From the NCBI RefSeq assembly GCF_902463975.1, contig NZ_CABQHJ010000015.1, positions 1 through 62,004 on the forward strand: DNA of 62,004 bases, read 5' to 3'. The DNA comes from Phascolarctobacterium_A sp902463975. Lineage in GTDB: Bacteria > Bacillota > Negativicutes > Acidaminococcales > Acidaminococcaceae. Shown here piece after piece: positions 17,515 to 26,362 of the stretch; within the stretch, counting starts at the first letter, position 1, and each line of letters begins with the position of its first letter. The translations under genes and the position numbers were made by a program. The notes beneath the pieces are model-generated. The model did no database searches. It saw only the letters and a program-made list of their open reading frames with translations, and was not told where the DNA came from.

Positions 17515-18828
17515 TCAGCGTTTACCGGTAAACAGCAGCTTTGCCGTACTGCATTTTTCAAATGCTTTCGTCAGCAGAATGCTGAGCGCCAACGAGCCGA
17601 GCACCAGCAGCACGTAGGAGAGCGCTACCTTTTTGACGGTCATGATAATGCCGAAATGGTTATAGGCGCTGCTGAGCCAGTCCAAAAGCAACGGATGCAC
17701 AAAGTAGATGAGCATGGAGTAGGCGGAAAGGGTGCTGATGGCTTTATAGAGAAGGCTAGCGAGGGAACCCCTCTCAGTCACCTTGCGGTGACAGCTCCCC
17801 GACGCTAAGACCCAGCTTGTCGTGAGCTTGCGCGGCGACAAGCTGTTGGTCGTGCTAATGTCGCTTGCGACGACAAGGGGAGCCTCTGTATGCGATGCTG
17901 CTTGAGGGATAGCTTGCAGTGCATTGGGAGCCTCTGTATGTGCTTTTGCCTGCGCTCTGCGCTCCAGCCAGTCCAGTGCCAGGCAGAAGAAGAGCAGCGA
18001 GCCTACAGTGTAGCAGAGCCCCTGCGGGCTGAGCTGGTGATAGGTGTTGGCCAGATCAATCAGCGTGTAGCCTTTGACAGTAACTGCCTCGTAACAGCTT
18101 TGCACGTCCCAGGCAACGCTTGCAGCAAAAATTACGCATACCATGGCGCTGTAGCTGCGCAGAAGGGTGATGAATTTTTGCCAATAGCAGGCTGCCAGGC
18201 CGCCGCTCATAAAAATAAGCAGATAATGCAAGGGGAGATAGTTGAGGCGATAATCAAAGAAATTTTTAGCCAGAACACTCCAACCCGCTGTATTTAAGCC
18301 CGGATGCGTTGTCCACCAGTTGAAAGCAAGTTGGAAAACAAATAAAAGCACTAGCATAAACGGTATGTTTTGATGTATAATTATACGCAGAAGCTGTCGC
18401 CAGAGCGGATAGCTTGCATAAAACCACAGCAGGATGACCATAAAATACAAATGGTAGCAGCCAAGGCCGAAGAATAACACATAGGCCACATGCAGCGGAT
18501 TCCAGCTGACGAAGCCCGGTGGCAGAATCAGCCAGAAGTAGAACATGTAAAAAAGCGACCAGCTGAGATAGGGCAGGCCTGCTCCCCGCAGACGCTTCTT
18601 CATAAAGTCGATATAGTTCAGCCGGCTGCCGCTTAATAGGCCTTTATCCGTACAGGCCAGGCCGTAGCCGGAGATAAAGAAAAAGGAGGGGACGCTGTAA
18701 CGGCTTAAAATCTCCAGTAATAAGTAAAGAGTAAAGTTGTTGGGGGCAAGTGCCAGGCTGCCGATATGAATACCGATGACGCCAAGCATGCAGATGCCGC
18801 GCAGATTATCTATAATGGTGTTTCGCAT
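17515..18828 (-). CDS. Acyltransferase_3 family membrane protein carrying an in-frame repeat insertion
   Basis: 437 residues with about ten membrane helices, starting MRNTIIDNLRGICMLGVIGIH. That start matches acyltransferase-3 proteins, which O-acetylate cell-surface glycans; SVPSFFFISGYGL and LPYLSWSLFY support the family. A hydrophilic stretch of about 65 residues between the last two helices (HTEAPNAL to HRKVTERGSLA) is encoded by a repeat element at 17768-17893 and contains a duplicated HTEAP. Without it the length would be normal for the family. The insertion keeps the frame and sits in a loop, so the enzyme may still work. Start set by GAGGT before the ATG; substrate unknown. Confidence 0.8.
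   Translation of the reverse strand: MRNTIIDNLRGICMLGVIGIHIGSLALAPNNFTLYLLLEILSRYSVPSFFFISGYGLACTDKGLLSGSRLNYIDFMKKRLRGAGLPYLSWSLFYMFYFWLILPPGFVSWNPLHVAYVLFFGLGCYHLYFMVILLWFYASYPLWRQLLRIIIHQNIPFMLVLLFVFQLAFNWWTTHPGLNTAGWSVLAKNFFDYRLNYLPLHYLLIFMSGGLAACYWQKFITLLRSYSAMVCVIFAASVAWDVQSCYEAVTVKGYTLIDLANTYHQLSPQGLCYTVGSLLFFCLALDWLERRAQAKAHTEAPNALQAIPQAASHTEAPLVVASDISTTNSLSPRKLTTSWVLASGSCHRKVTERGSLASLLYKAISTLSAYSMLIYFVHPLLLDWLSSAYNHFGIIMTVKKVALSYVLLVLGSLALSILLTKAFEKCSTAKLLFTGKR
17768..17893. repeat. Repeat element inserted inside the acyltransferase gene
   Basis: Begins CCCCTCTCAGTCACC, with a TCACC/GGTGA hairpin and AGCTCCCC, and ends GGGGAGCCTCT. The shorter intergenic repeat at 33219-33270 has the same ends and the same CTCAGTC...CAGCTCCCC core. 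The interior carries a CTTGTCG/CGACAAG inverted pair. A 14-bp direct repeat (GGAGCCTCTGTATG) occurs at its end and again 49 bp further. Confidence 0.7.
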
Positions 18829-18905
18829 AAGTACCTCGCTAATGTTTAGTCTTCTTTATTATACTATAAGTAAAAAAATCCTGCCAAGATTTTACCTCGA
18901 AATAT

Positions 18906-18934
18906 TTGACGTATTCTTCATTAAGGTGTAAAAT
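18906..18934 (+). promoter_or_regulatory. Promoter of the pyr operon
   Basis: TTGACG (18906-18911), 17-bp spacer, TAAAAT (18929-18934), 147 bp before pyrB and just before the attenuator leader. Confidence 0.75.
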
Positions 18935-18944
18935 ATATACAATC

Positions 18945-19050
18945 AATTTGCACCTTTAAATTGGTCCTGTGAGACTGCAAGGTATAAGTTATTATGAAAC
19001 CTAAGGCCTTTTTGCACCATCATGGGACGAGAAGGCCTTTTATTATGCAA
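18945..19050 (+). promoter_or_regulatory. PyrR-type attenuator leader of the pyr operon
   Basis: The leader contains GGTC-CTGTGA-GACT (from about 18962), a hairpin whose hexaloop and flanks match the PyrR binding-loop consensus ARUC-CNGNGA-GGYU except for one base. A lower stem ACCTT/AAGGT surrounds it. Downstream, AAGGCCT and AGGCCTT (about 19001-19043) form a terminator stem followed by TTTATT. High UMP or UTP would let PyrR hold the first hairpin and favour termination. No pyrR gene is in the window, so the protein would have to be encoded elsewhere. Confidence 0.75.
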
Positions 19051-19080
19051 TTTTATTATAAAAAACAGGAGGTAAAGCTA

Positions 19081-20037
19081 ATGGCTAAATCAAATGTATC
19101 TCTGGGTGGCAGAGATATACTGGATCTGGAAAGCCTCAGCGTTGAGGAAATCGAGCTGGTTTTGAAAACAGCTGAGGAAATGAAGAAGATTATGAAGAGG
19201 GATATCAAAAAGGTGCCCTCACTGCGCGGTAAATCTATCATCAATCTGTTCTATGAGCCCAGTACACGTACCCGTACATCCTTCGAGCTGGCAGGCAAAT
19301 ATCTGGGTGCCGATGTAGTAAACATCACTACATCCTCCTCCAGTGTTGTCAAAGGTGAATGCCTGCGCGACACCATCCTGACTGTACAATCCATGGCTTG
19401 CGATGCGATTGTTATGCGTCACCCCATTGAAGGCGCTGCAGCATATGCTGCTAAGGTTGCAGACCCTGTAATCATCAACGCCGGCGATGGCGCACACGCA
19501 CATCCTTCTCAAGGCTTCCTGGATATGTTTACTATCCGTGAGCAGGGCAAAAACCTGAAGGGCCTGAAAATGGCAATCATCGGCGATATTCTCTACAGCC
19601 GTGTTGCCCGCACCAATATTGCTGCCTGGACCAAAATGGGCGCTGAGGTACACGTTGCAGGTCCTATGACTCTGCTGCCGCACGACATCGCTTCTCTGGG
19701 CGTTACTGTACACAAACGCGTTGAAGAAGCAATCGAAGGCGCTGACGTAATCGATATCCTGCGTATTCAGCTGGAGCGTCAGCAAAAAGGCCTGTTCCCG
19801 TCTCCGCGTGAATATGCACGTATCTTCGGTATTAACGAAAACCGCCTGAAGCTGGCTAAGCCTGACGTAACCGTGCTGCATCCCGGCCCGATGAACCGTG
19901 GTCTGGAAATCTCCTGGGAGGTTGGTTACTGCGATAACGCCGCAATCCGTACTGAGGTACAAAACGGCGTAGCTGTACGTATGGCACTCTTATTCTTGAC
20001 TTTGACAGGAGGTAAACACATTGAAAACGTTGATTAA
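19081..20037 (+). CDS. pyrB: Aspartate carbamoyltransferase catalytic subunit
   Basis: Condenses carbamoyl phosphate with aspartate, the committed step of pyrimidine synthesis. 318 residues. Carbamoyl-phosphate site FYEPSTRTRTSFE (about residue 58), a second loop with SSVVKGE, MRHPxEG, and the C-terminal HPGPMNRGLE region. The ATG at 19081 follows AGGAGG; an upstream in-frame extension falls in the leader. No regulatory subunit gene (pyrI) is present, as in B. subtilis-type enzymes. First gene of an eight-gene operon, overlapping pyrC by 17 bp. Confidence 0.96.
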   Translation: MAKSNVSLGGRDILDLESLSVEEIELVLKTAEEMKKIMKRDIKKVPSLRGKSIINLFYEPSTRTRTSFELAGKYLGADVVNITTSSSSVVKGECLRDTILTVQSMACDAIVMRHPIEGAAAYAAKVADPVIINAGDGAHAHPSQGFLDMFTIREQGKNLKGLKMAIIGDILYSRVARTNIAAWTKMGAEVHVAGPMTLLPHDIASLGVTVHKRVEEAIEGADVIDILRIQLERQQKGLFPSPREYARIFGINENRLKLAKPDVTVLHPGPMNRGLEISWEVGYCDNAAIRTEVQNGVAVRMALLFLTLTGGKHIENVD

Positions 20038-21316
20038 AAACGGCAGGGTAGTAGACCCCAGCCAAAAATTAGATGCTGTAATGGATATCCTCGTTGAGGA
20101 TGGCAAAATTAAAGCTTTGGGCAAGGATATTGCCGAAGCTGCTGACGAGGTTTTTGACGCAACCGGCCTCGTAGTAACTCCCGGTCTGATTGACGTACAC
20201 ACTCATATGCGTGAGCCCGGCCTGGAGGCTAAGGAAGATATTATCAGCGGTACCAAGGCTGCTGCTGCCGGCGGTGTAACCACCGTTGCCTGCATGCCGA
20301 ATACCAAGCCTGTTATCGATACCTCTATCGTAGTAAGCGGTATCAAAGAACGCGCTCGCGAGGAAAGCTACGCTAACGTTGAAGTTATCGGCGCAATCAG
20401 CAAGGGCGAAAAGGGCGAAGAGCTGGCAGAGATGGGCGACATGGCAGAAAAAGGCGCTATGGGCTTCTCTGATGACGGCCACTATGTAAAGAGCTCCCGC
20501 CTGATGGTGCTGGCTGCCAAATATGTAACTGCTTTTGACAAACCTTTGCTGTGCCATGCGATTGATCCAGAACTGGATTCCGAAGGCTACATGCATGAAG
20601 GCGCTGTTTCCGCACGTATCGGCGTACCGGGCGTACCGGCAATCAGCGAGGATATCGCTGTTGCACGTGACTGCATCATCGCTGAATACACCGGCGCACA
20701 TGTACACATCTGCCACGTTGCCTCCAAGGGTGCTATCGACATCATCCGCCAGGCTAAAAAACGCGGCGTAAATGTTACCAGCGAAGTAACCGTACATCAT
20801 CTGACTCTGACTGATGAGGCTTGCGCAGATTACAATTCCGCAACCCGCGTTAACCCGCCGCTGCGCAGTGCAGACCACGTACAGGCTATGCGTGAGGCTG
20901 TTTTAGACGGCACTGTTGACGCAATCGTTACTGACCACTCTCCGCACGCACCGGAAGAAAAGGATGTTGAATTCCGCTATGCTCCGAACGGCTTCTGCGG
21001 TCTGGAAACCTCTCTGGCAGTAATGCTGACTGACTTATATCACACCCACGTATTCGACCTGAATACTATTATCAGCAAAATGAGCTGCGAGCCTGCTAAG
21101 CTGTTCAAGCTGGCCGGCGGTACTCTGAAAGAGGGCAGTGTTGCTGATATCACTATTATGGACTTAAACAAAAAATGGACTGTTGACAGCTCCAAATTCT
21201 ATACCCGCGGCAAATTCACCCCGTACGAAGGCAAGGCTTGCACCGGTAAGGCTGTTGCCACTATGCTGCACGGTAATTTTGTAATGAGGGATGGTGTAGT
21301 ATGCACGAAAAAGTAA
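20021..21316 (+). CDS. pyrC: Dihydroorotase
   Basis: Zinc amidohydrolase that closes carbamoyl aspartate to dihydroorotate. 431 residues, type I. DVHTHMREPG (metal His pair and substrate Arg) near residue 58, CMPNTKP near 93, then metal ligands in CHAID and HICHVAS and the catalytic Asp in IVTDHSPH. Starts with TTG, 8 bases after AGGAGG inside the end of pyrB, and its stop overlaps carA by 16 bp, so translation of the three is coupled. Confidence 0.96.
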   Translation: MKTLIKNGRVVDPSQKLDAVMDILVEDGKIKALGKDIAEAADEVFDATGLVVTPGLIDVHTHMREPGLEAKEDIISGTKAAAAGGVTTVACMPNTKPVIDTSIVVSGIKERAREESYANVEVIGAISKGEKGEELAEMGDMAEKGAMGFSDDGHYVKSSRLMVLAAKYVTAFDKPLLCHAIDPELDSEGYMHEGAVSARIGVPGVPAISEDIAVARDCIIAEYTGAHVHICHVASKGAIDIIRQAKKRGVNVTSEVTVHHLTLTDEACADYNSATRVNPPLRSADHVQAMREAVLDGTVDAIVTDHSPHAPEEKDVEFRYAPNGFCGLETSLAVMLTDLYHTHVFDLNTIISKMSCEPAKLFKLAGGTLKEGSVADITIMDLNKKWTVDSSKFYTRGKFTPYEGKACTGKAVATMLHGNFVMRDGVVCTKK

Positions 21317-22380
21317 GAAAAGGAAAATTAGTTTTAAAAGACGGCAGCGTTTTTGAAGGCTCTCTGTATGGAGGCAAACGCAATGCTGTAGGTGAGGTTG
21401 TATTCACCACCGGCATGAGCGGTTACCAGGAGACCTTGACCGACCCGTCCTTCTGCGGTCAGATTGTAGTAATGACCTATCCGCTGGTAGGCAACTATGG
21501 CTGCAACCCGCTGTTTAACCAAGGCAAGAAATGCTTCTTCCAGGGCTTCGTTATCGGCGAGCTGTGCGATTGCCCCAGCAACTGGCGCAATGAGCAGAGC
21601 CTGGAGGATTTCCTGATTGAACAGGATATTCCGACCTTAGCAGGTGTCGATACACGTGCTATCACCCGTAAAATCCGTAATCACGGCGTACTGCAGGGCG
21701 TAATCGTTCCGGCAGAAATGCCTGAGGAGGAAGTACAGAAGCTGCTGGCTTTACCGGCAGTACACAACCAGGTTGAGCAGGTTACCACTCCCGAGGTTTA
21801 CACCATGGGCGAGGGCAAGCTGCATGTAGCTGTTATGGACTTCGGTATTAAACGCAATATCCTGAAATCCATTGAAGCCTTTGGCTGCCGCCTGACAGTA
21901 TTCCCTGCTTCCGCTACCGCAGAAGAGGTACTGGCATGCGATCCGGACGGTATCTTCCTGTCCAACGGCCCTGGCGACCCGAAGGATTTGCCTGAGGTTA
22001 TTGAAAACATTAAGAAATTAATCGGCAAGAAACCGATTTTCGGTATCTGCCTCGGTCATCAGCTCATGGCTTTGGCTAACGGTGCTGATACCTATAAAAT
22101 GAAATTCGGCCATCGCGGTATCAACCAACCGGTAAAATACCTGGCAACCGGCCGCATCTACATCAGCGCACAAAATCACGGCTACGCTGTAGATGAAAAA
22201 TCTCTGGAAGGCAAGGGCATCAACATCAGCCATATTTCTATGAACGATGGTACTATTGAAGGCCTGGAATACACCAAGCATCCTACCTTTACCGTTCAAT
22301 ATCATCCGGAAGCCTGCCCCGGCCCTGGTGATCATGATTATTTGTTTAAACATTTTGTTGATATGATGGAGGGTCGTTAA
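21301..22380 (+). CDS. carA: Carbamoyl-phosphate synthase small subunit
   Basis: Glutamine amidotransferase half of carbamoyl-phosphate synthase; supplies ammonia to CarB. 359 residues. The N-terminal CPSase domain has TGMSGYQETLTDPS. The class I amidotransferase domain has the nucleophile elbow GICLGHQ (catalytic Cys near residue 243) and the HPE of YHPEACPGP. Located inside the pyr operon, so it is probably a pyrimidine-dedicated enzyme, though arginine synthesis may share it. Two bases separate it from carB. Confidence 0.96.
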   Translation: MHEKVRKGKLVLKDGSVFEGSLYGGKRNAVGEVVFTTGMSGYQETLTDPSFCGQIVVMTYPLVGNYGCNPLFNQGKKCFFQGFVIGELCDCPSNWRNEQSLEDFLIEQDIPTLAGVDTRAITRKIRNHGVLQGVIVPAEMPEEEVQKLLALPAVHNQVEQVTTPEVYTMGEGKLHVAVMDFGIKRNILKSIEAFGCRLTVFPASATAEEVLACDPDGIFLSNGPGDPKDLPEVIENIKKLIGKKPIFGICLGHQLMALANGADTYKMKFGHRGINQPVKYLATGRIYISAQNHGYAVDEKSLEGKGINISHISMNDGTIEGLEYTKHPTFTVQYHPEACPGPGDHDYLFKHFVDMMEGR

Positions 22381-22382
22381 TT

Positions 22383-25300
22383 ATGCCGAAACTTAAAGAT
22401 ATTAAAAAGGTTCTCGTTATCGGCTCCGGCCCTATTATTATCGGTCAGGCAGCAGAGTTTGACTATGCAGGCACCCAGGCTTGCCGTGCTCTGAAGGAAG
22501 AAGGTCTGGAGGTTGTACTGATTAACAGTAACCCTGCAACCATTATGACTGATGTGCATGTGGCTGACCGTGTATATGTTGAACCTATCAGCGTTGAATT
22601 CATTGAAAAAATTATCAAACGTGAGCGTCCTGATTCCCTGTTGGCAACACTTGGCGGTCAGGTTGGCCTGAACATGGCTATGAAACTGGAAGAGCAAGGC
22701 ATTCTTAGCAAGTACAACGTTCGTCTGCTGGGCACTCAGATCAGCGCTATCAAACGTGGTGAAGACCGCGAAATGTTCAAGGAAACTATGGAGAAAATCC
22801 ATCAGCCGATTCCTGAAAGCACTATCGTAGAAACCATTGAAGCTGCTTGCGACTTCGGCAAGGAAATCGGCTATCCGCTGATTGTCCGTCCTGCGTATAC
22901 CCTCGGTGGTACCGGCGGCGGCATTGCTGAAAACGAGGAAGAGCTGATTGATATCGTGCAAAAGGGCCTGGGCTACAGCCCTATCGGTCAATGCCTGATT
23001 GAACGCAGCATCGCCGGCTGGAAGGAAATCGAATACGAAGTAATCCGCGACGCTGCTGATAACTGCATCACTGTCTGCTCTATGGAAAACCTGGATCCTG
23101 TTGGCGTACACACCGGTGACTCCATCGTTGTGGCTCCGGCACAGACTCTGAGCGATAAAGAAGTACAGCTGCTGCGTCAGGCTTCTATCGATATCGTGCG
23201 TGAGCTGGGCGTAGTTGGCGGCTGTAACGTACAGCTGGCTCTCGACCCGTACTCCGAAAACTACTATGTAATCGAAGTTAACCCGCGTGTAAGCCGTTCT
23301 TCCGCACTGGCTTCCAAAGCTACCGGTTATCCGATTGCTAAGGTTACCAGCAAAATTGCTGTCGGCTACAACCTGGACGAAATCGAAAACGCTGTTACCA
23401 AAAAGACTAAGGCTTGCTTCGAGCCTACCATTGACTATATCGTACTGAAATTCCCGCGTTGGCCGTTCGATAAATTCGTAACCGCTGACCGCACCCTTGG
23501 CACTCAGATGAAGGCTACCGGTGAGGTTATGGCAATTGAGCGCAGCTTTGAAGCTTCTATGCTGAAAGCAGTACGTTGCCTGGAAATCGGCCTCAATCAT
23601 CTGGAAATGCCTGAGCTGAAGGCTTTGAGCGATGAAGAAATTCATGACCGCATCAAGCGCATTGATGACGAGCGCTGCTTCGTTGTTGCTGAGGCTATCC
23701 GCCGCGGCATTACTCTGGAAGAGATTCACGATATCACCAAGATTGACATGTGGTTCCTTTCCAAAATCCAAAACATCATTAAAATGGAAAAAGCTTTGGA
23801 AACTCACGAGCTGACTCCGAGCCTGCTGCGTAAGGCTAAGAGAATGGGCTTTGCCGATGCTGTTATCGGTAAACGCGTAGGCAAGACAGAGTTCGAAATC
23901 CGTGATATGCGTAAGGCTAACGGCATTCTGCCGACCTACAAAATGGTTGATACCTGCGCTGCGGAATTTGAAGCTGCAACCCCGTACTACTATTCCTGCT
24001 ACGAAACCGAGGATGAGGTTGAAGTAAGCGACAAGAAGAGAGTAGTTGTACTCGGCTCCGGTCCTATCCGTATCGGTCAGGGCGTAGAATTCGACTACTG
24101 CTCCGTACACTGCGTATGGGCGTTGAAGGAAATGGGCTATGAAACCATTATCATCAACAACAACCCGGAAACCGTTTCCACTGACTTCGATATTTCCGAT
24201 AAGCTGTACTTTGAGCCGCTGACTGTTGAGGATGTACTCAACGTTATCGATAAAGAAAAACCGGAAGGCGTTATCGTTCAATTCGGTGGTCAGACCGCTA
24301 TCAACCTGGCCGGCCCGCTCTCCCGCGCAGGCGTGAAGATTCTGGGCTCCTCCGTTGACAGCATCGACCGCGCTGAGGACCGTGAACGCTTCGATGAGCT
24401 GCTGACAAGCTGCAATATCCCGCGTCCGCAGGGCCACACCGTATTTGATACCGAGGGTGCGCTGGTTGCTGCACACAAGGTTGGTTATCCGACTATGGTT
24501 CGTCCTTCCTACGTACTGGGCGGCCGTGCTATGGAAATCGTTTATAATGATGACGAGCTGCGCAACTACATGACCTACGCTGTTAAGGCTTCTCACGAGC
24601 ATCCGGTACTGGTTGACCATTACCTGCAGGGCACTGAGGTAGAGGTTGACGCTATCTGCGACGGCAAGGAAGTATTAATCCCCGGCATCATGGAACACGT
24701 TGAACGTGCAGGCGTACACAGCGGTGACTCCATCGCCGTATATCCGCCGCGCAGCCTGAGCGAGAGTGTTATTCGCACCATTATCGAATACACCAATAAA
24801 ATGGCTCTGGGCCTGGAAGTTAAGGGCATGATTAACATTCAGTACATCGTTCGTGACGAGCATGTCTATGTAATCGAGGTTAACCCGCGTTCCTCCAGAA
24901 CCGTACCGTTCCTGAGCAAGATTACCGGCATCTCCATGGTAGACGTTGCTACCAGATGCGCAATGGGCATGAGCCTCAAAGAGCAGGGCCTGCAAGCAGG
25001 CCTGCGCTTCTTCCCGGACTACTATGCTGTTAAAGCTCCTGTATTCAGCTTCAATAAGATGAGCAACGTAGATATCACCCTTGGACCTGAAATGAAATCC
25101 ACCGGTGAGGTTATGGCCTGCGACTACCAGTACAGCCGTGCGCTGTATAAGGCCTGCATCGCTTCCGGTATCAATGTACCGCACGATGGTGCAATCCTGA
25201 TTACTGTTGCTGATATGGATAAGCCTGAGGCAGTTGCTATTGCCCGCGGCTTTGAAGAGCTGGGCTACACCGTTATCGCAACCGACGGGACTGCGGAATA

Positions 25301-25592
25301 TCTGCAGCAATACGGTGTAACTGTTGAGGTTGCTACCAAGGTAAGCGAAGGTCATCCGAACCTGATTGATGATATCAAGAGCGGCCGCATCGGTATGGTT
25401 ATCAACACCACCAACCACGGTCGTGACGCTGAACGTGACGGCTTCAAAATCCGCCGTTCTACCGTAGAGCATGCAATTGCCTGCCTGACCTCTATGGATA
25501 CTGCACGTGAGCTGCTGAACGTTATGAGCGCAATGCGTCGTCGTAGCGTTGTACGCGTTACCGCTCTGCAGGACCTGACCTGGGAGGATTGA
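22383..25592 (+). CDS. carB: Carbamoyl-phosphate synthase large subunit
   Basis: Makes carbamoyl phosphate from bicarbonate, ammonia and two ATP. 1069 residues, full length for the family. Two homologous ATP-grasp halves each open with a GSGPIxIGQxxEFDY word (about residues 12 and 560) and each have an EVNPRxSRxxxxxSK motif. The C-terminal MGS-like allosteric domain starts near residue 940. Ends with a TGA stop, showing that TGA is a normal terminator in this genome. Overlaps neither neighbour; pyrK starts 2 bases later. Confidence 0.97.
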   Translation: MPKLKDIKKVLVIGSGPIIIGQAAEFDYAGTQACRALKEEGLEVVLINSNPATIMTDVHVADRVYVEPISVEFIEKIIKRERPDSLLATLGGQVGLNMAMKLEEQGILSKYNVRLLGTQISAIKRGEDREMFKETMEKIHQPIPESTIVETIEAACDFGKEIGYPLIVRPAYTLGGTGGGIAENEEELIDIVQKGLGYSPIGQCLIERSIAGWKEIEYEVIRDAADNCITVCSMENLDPVGVHTGDSIVVAPAQTLSDKEVQLLRQASIDIVRELGVVGGCNVQLALDPYSENYYVIEVNPRVSRSSALASKATGYPIAKVTSKIAVGYNLDEIENAVTKKTKACFEPTIDYIVLKFPRWPFDKFVTADRTLGTQMKATGEVMAIERSFEASMLKAVRCLEIGLNHLEMPELKALSDEEIHDRIKRIDDERCFVVAEAIRRGITLEEIHDITKIDMWFLSKIQNIIKMEKALETHELTPSLLRKAKRMGFADAVIGKRVGKTEFEIRDMRKANGILPTYKMVDTCAAEFEAATPYYYSCYETEDEVEVSDKKRVVVLGSGPIRIGQGVEFDYCSVHCVWALKEMGYETIIINNNPETVSTDFDISDKLYFEPLTVEDVLNVIDKEKPEGVIVQFGGQTAINLAGPLSRAGVKILGSSVDSIDRAEDRERFDELLTSCNIPRPQGHTVFDTEGALVAAHKVGYPTMVRPSYVLGGRAMEIVYNDDELRNYMTYAVKASHEHPVLVDHYLQGTEVEVDAICDGKEVLIPGIMEHVERAGVHSGDSIAVYPPRSLSESVIRTIIEYTNKMALGLEVKGMINIQYIVRDEHVYVIEVNPRSSRTVPFLSKITGISMVDVATRCAMGMSLKEQGLQAGLRFFPDYYAVKAPVFSFNKMSNVDITLGPEMKSTGEVMACDYQYSRALYKACIASGINVPHDGAILITVADMDKPEAVAIARGFEELGYTVIATDGTAEYLQQYGVTVEVATKVSEGHPNLIDDIKSGRIGMVINTTNHGRDAERDGFKIRRSTVEHAIACLTSMDTARELLNVMSAMRRRSVVRVTALQDLTWED

Positions 25593-25594
25593 TT

Positions 25595-26362
25595 ATGTCT
25601 AAAACTATTGCTAGTGCCAAGGTAATTGGTCAACGAGTTTTAAATAGTACGACAAAATTAATAAATGTTTATGCACCGGAAATCGCTGACGAAGCTGTCC
25701 CCGGACAGTTCGTCAACGTGAAGGTGTGCAAGAATACTGCTCCGCTGTTGCGCCGTCCCTTCGGCGTAGCGGGAGTTAACAAGGCTGAGGGCACCATCAC
25801 CATGATCTATCGTATCATCGGTGAGGCTACTCATATTCTGGCTGAGGTTTGCAGCGGCGACGAGCTGAGCATCGTCGGTCCGCTGGGACACGGCTTTGAT
25901 ATGAGCGCCAAGAAACCGCTTTTGGTTGGCGGTGGCTTGGGCCTGGCTCCACTGCTGTTTTTGGCAGAGGGCTTCGGTGAGGGCAATACCGATATCCTGA
26001 TGGGCGGCCGCAGTGCCGATGAATTGTTCTGGACCAAGCTTTATGAAAGCCTCAGCAAAAATATTTACCTGACCACCGATGACGGCAGTGTCGGCACTAA
26101 GGGTACTGTAATGGCCTTGCTGCCGCAGCTGTTAAAAGAGGGTGGCTATGACTGCGTATACGTTTGTGGTCCTGTACCGATGATGCGCGCAGTTGCCAAT
26201 GCTTGCATGGAAGCCGGCGTAAAATGTCAGGTATCTCTGGAAAAATATATGGCCTGCGGTCTGGGTGCGTGCCTGTCCTGTGCCTGCGAAGGCATCGGCA
26301 AGCGCATCAAGGTCTGCAAGGACGGTCCGGTATTCTGGGCAGAGGAGGTAGGAGAATGGTAA
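25595..26362 (+). CDS. pyrK: Dihydroorotate dehydrogenase electron-transfer subunit
   Basis: FAD and [2Fe-2S] subunit that passes electrons from dihydroorotate dehydrogenase B to NAD. 255 residues. FAD-binding RRPFGVAG near residue 50, the GGGLGLAPL nucleotide-binding loop, CGPVPMM, and the cluster Cys set CGLGACLSCACEG plus a later VCKDGP. ATG at 25595 is 7 bases after GGAGG. Overlaps pyrD by 7 bp. Its presence shows that PyrD is the NAD-linked class 1B enzyme. Confidence 0.95.
   Translation: MSKTIASAKVIGQRVLNSTTKLINVYAPEIADEAVPGQFVNVKVCKNTAPLLRRPFGVAGVNKAEGTITMIYRIIGEATHILAEVCSGDELSIVGPLGHGFDMSAKKPLLVGGGLGLAPLLFLAEGFGEGNTDILMGGRSADELFWTKLYESLSKNIYLTTDDGSVGTKGTVMALLPQLLKEGGYDCVYVCGPVPMMRAVANACMEAGVKCQVSLEKYMACGLGACLSCACEGIGKRIKVCKDGPVFWAEEVGEW

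Noticed and set aside
22377..24620. 747-codon open frame antisense to carB
   Set aside because: It mirrors the codon pattern of carB, has no family words or ribosome site, and carB is certain. Similar long antisense frames lie opposite pyrC, pyrB and alaS.
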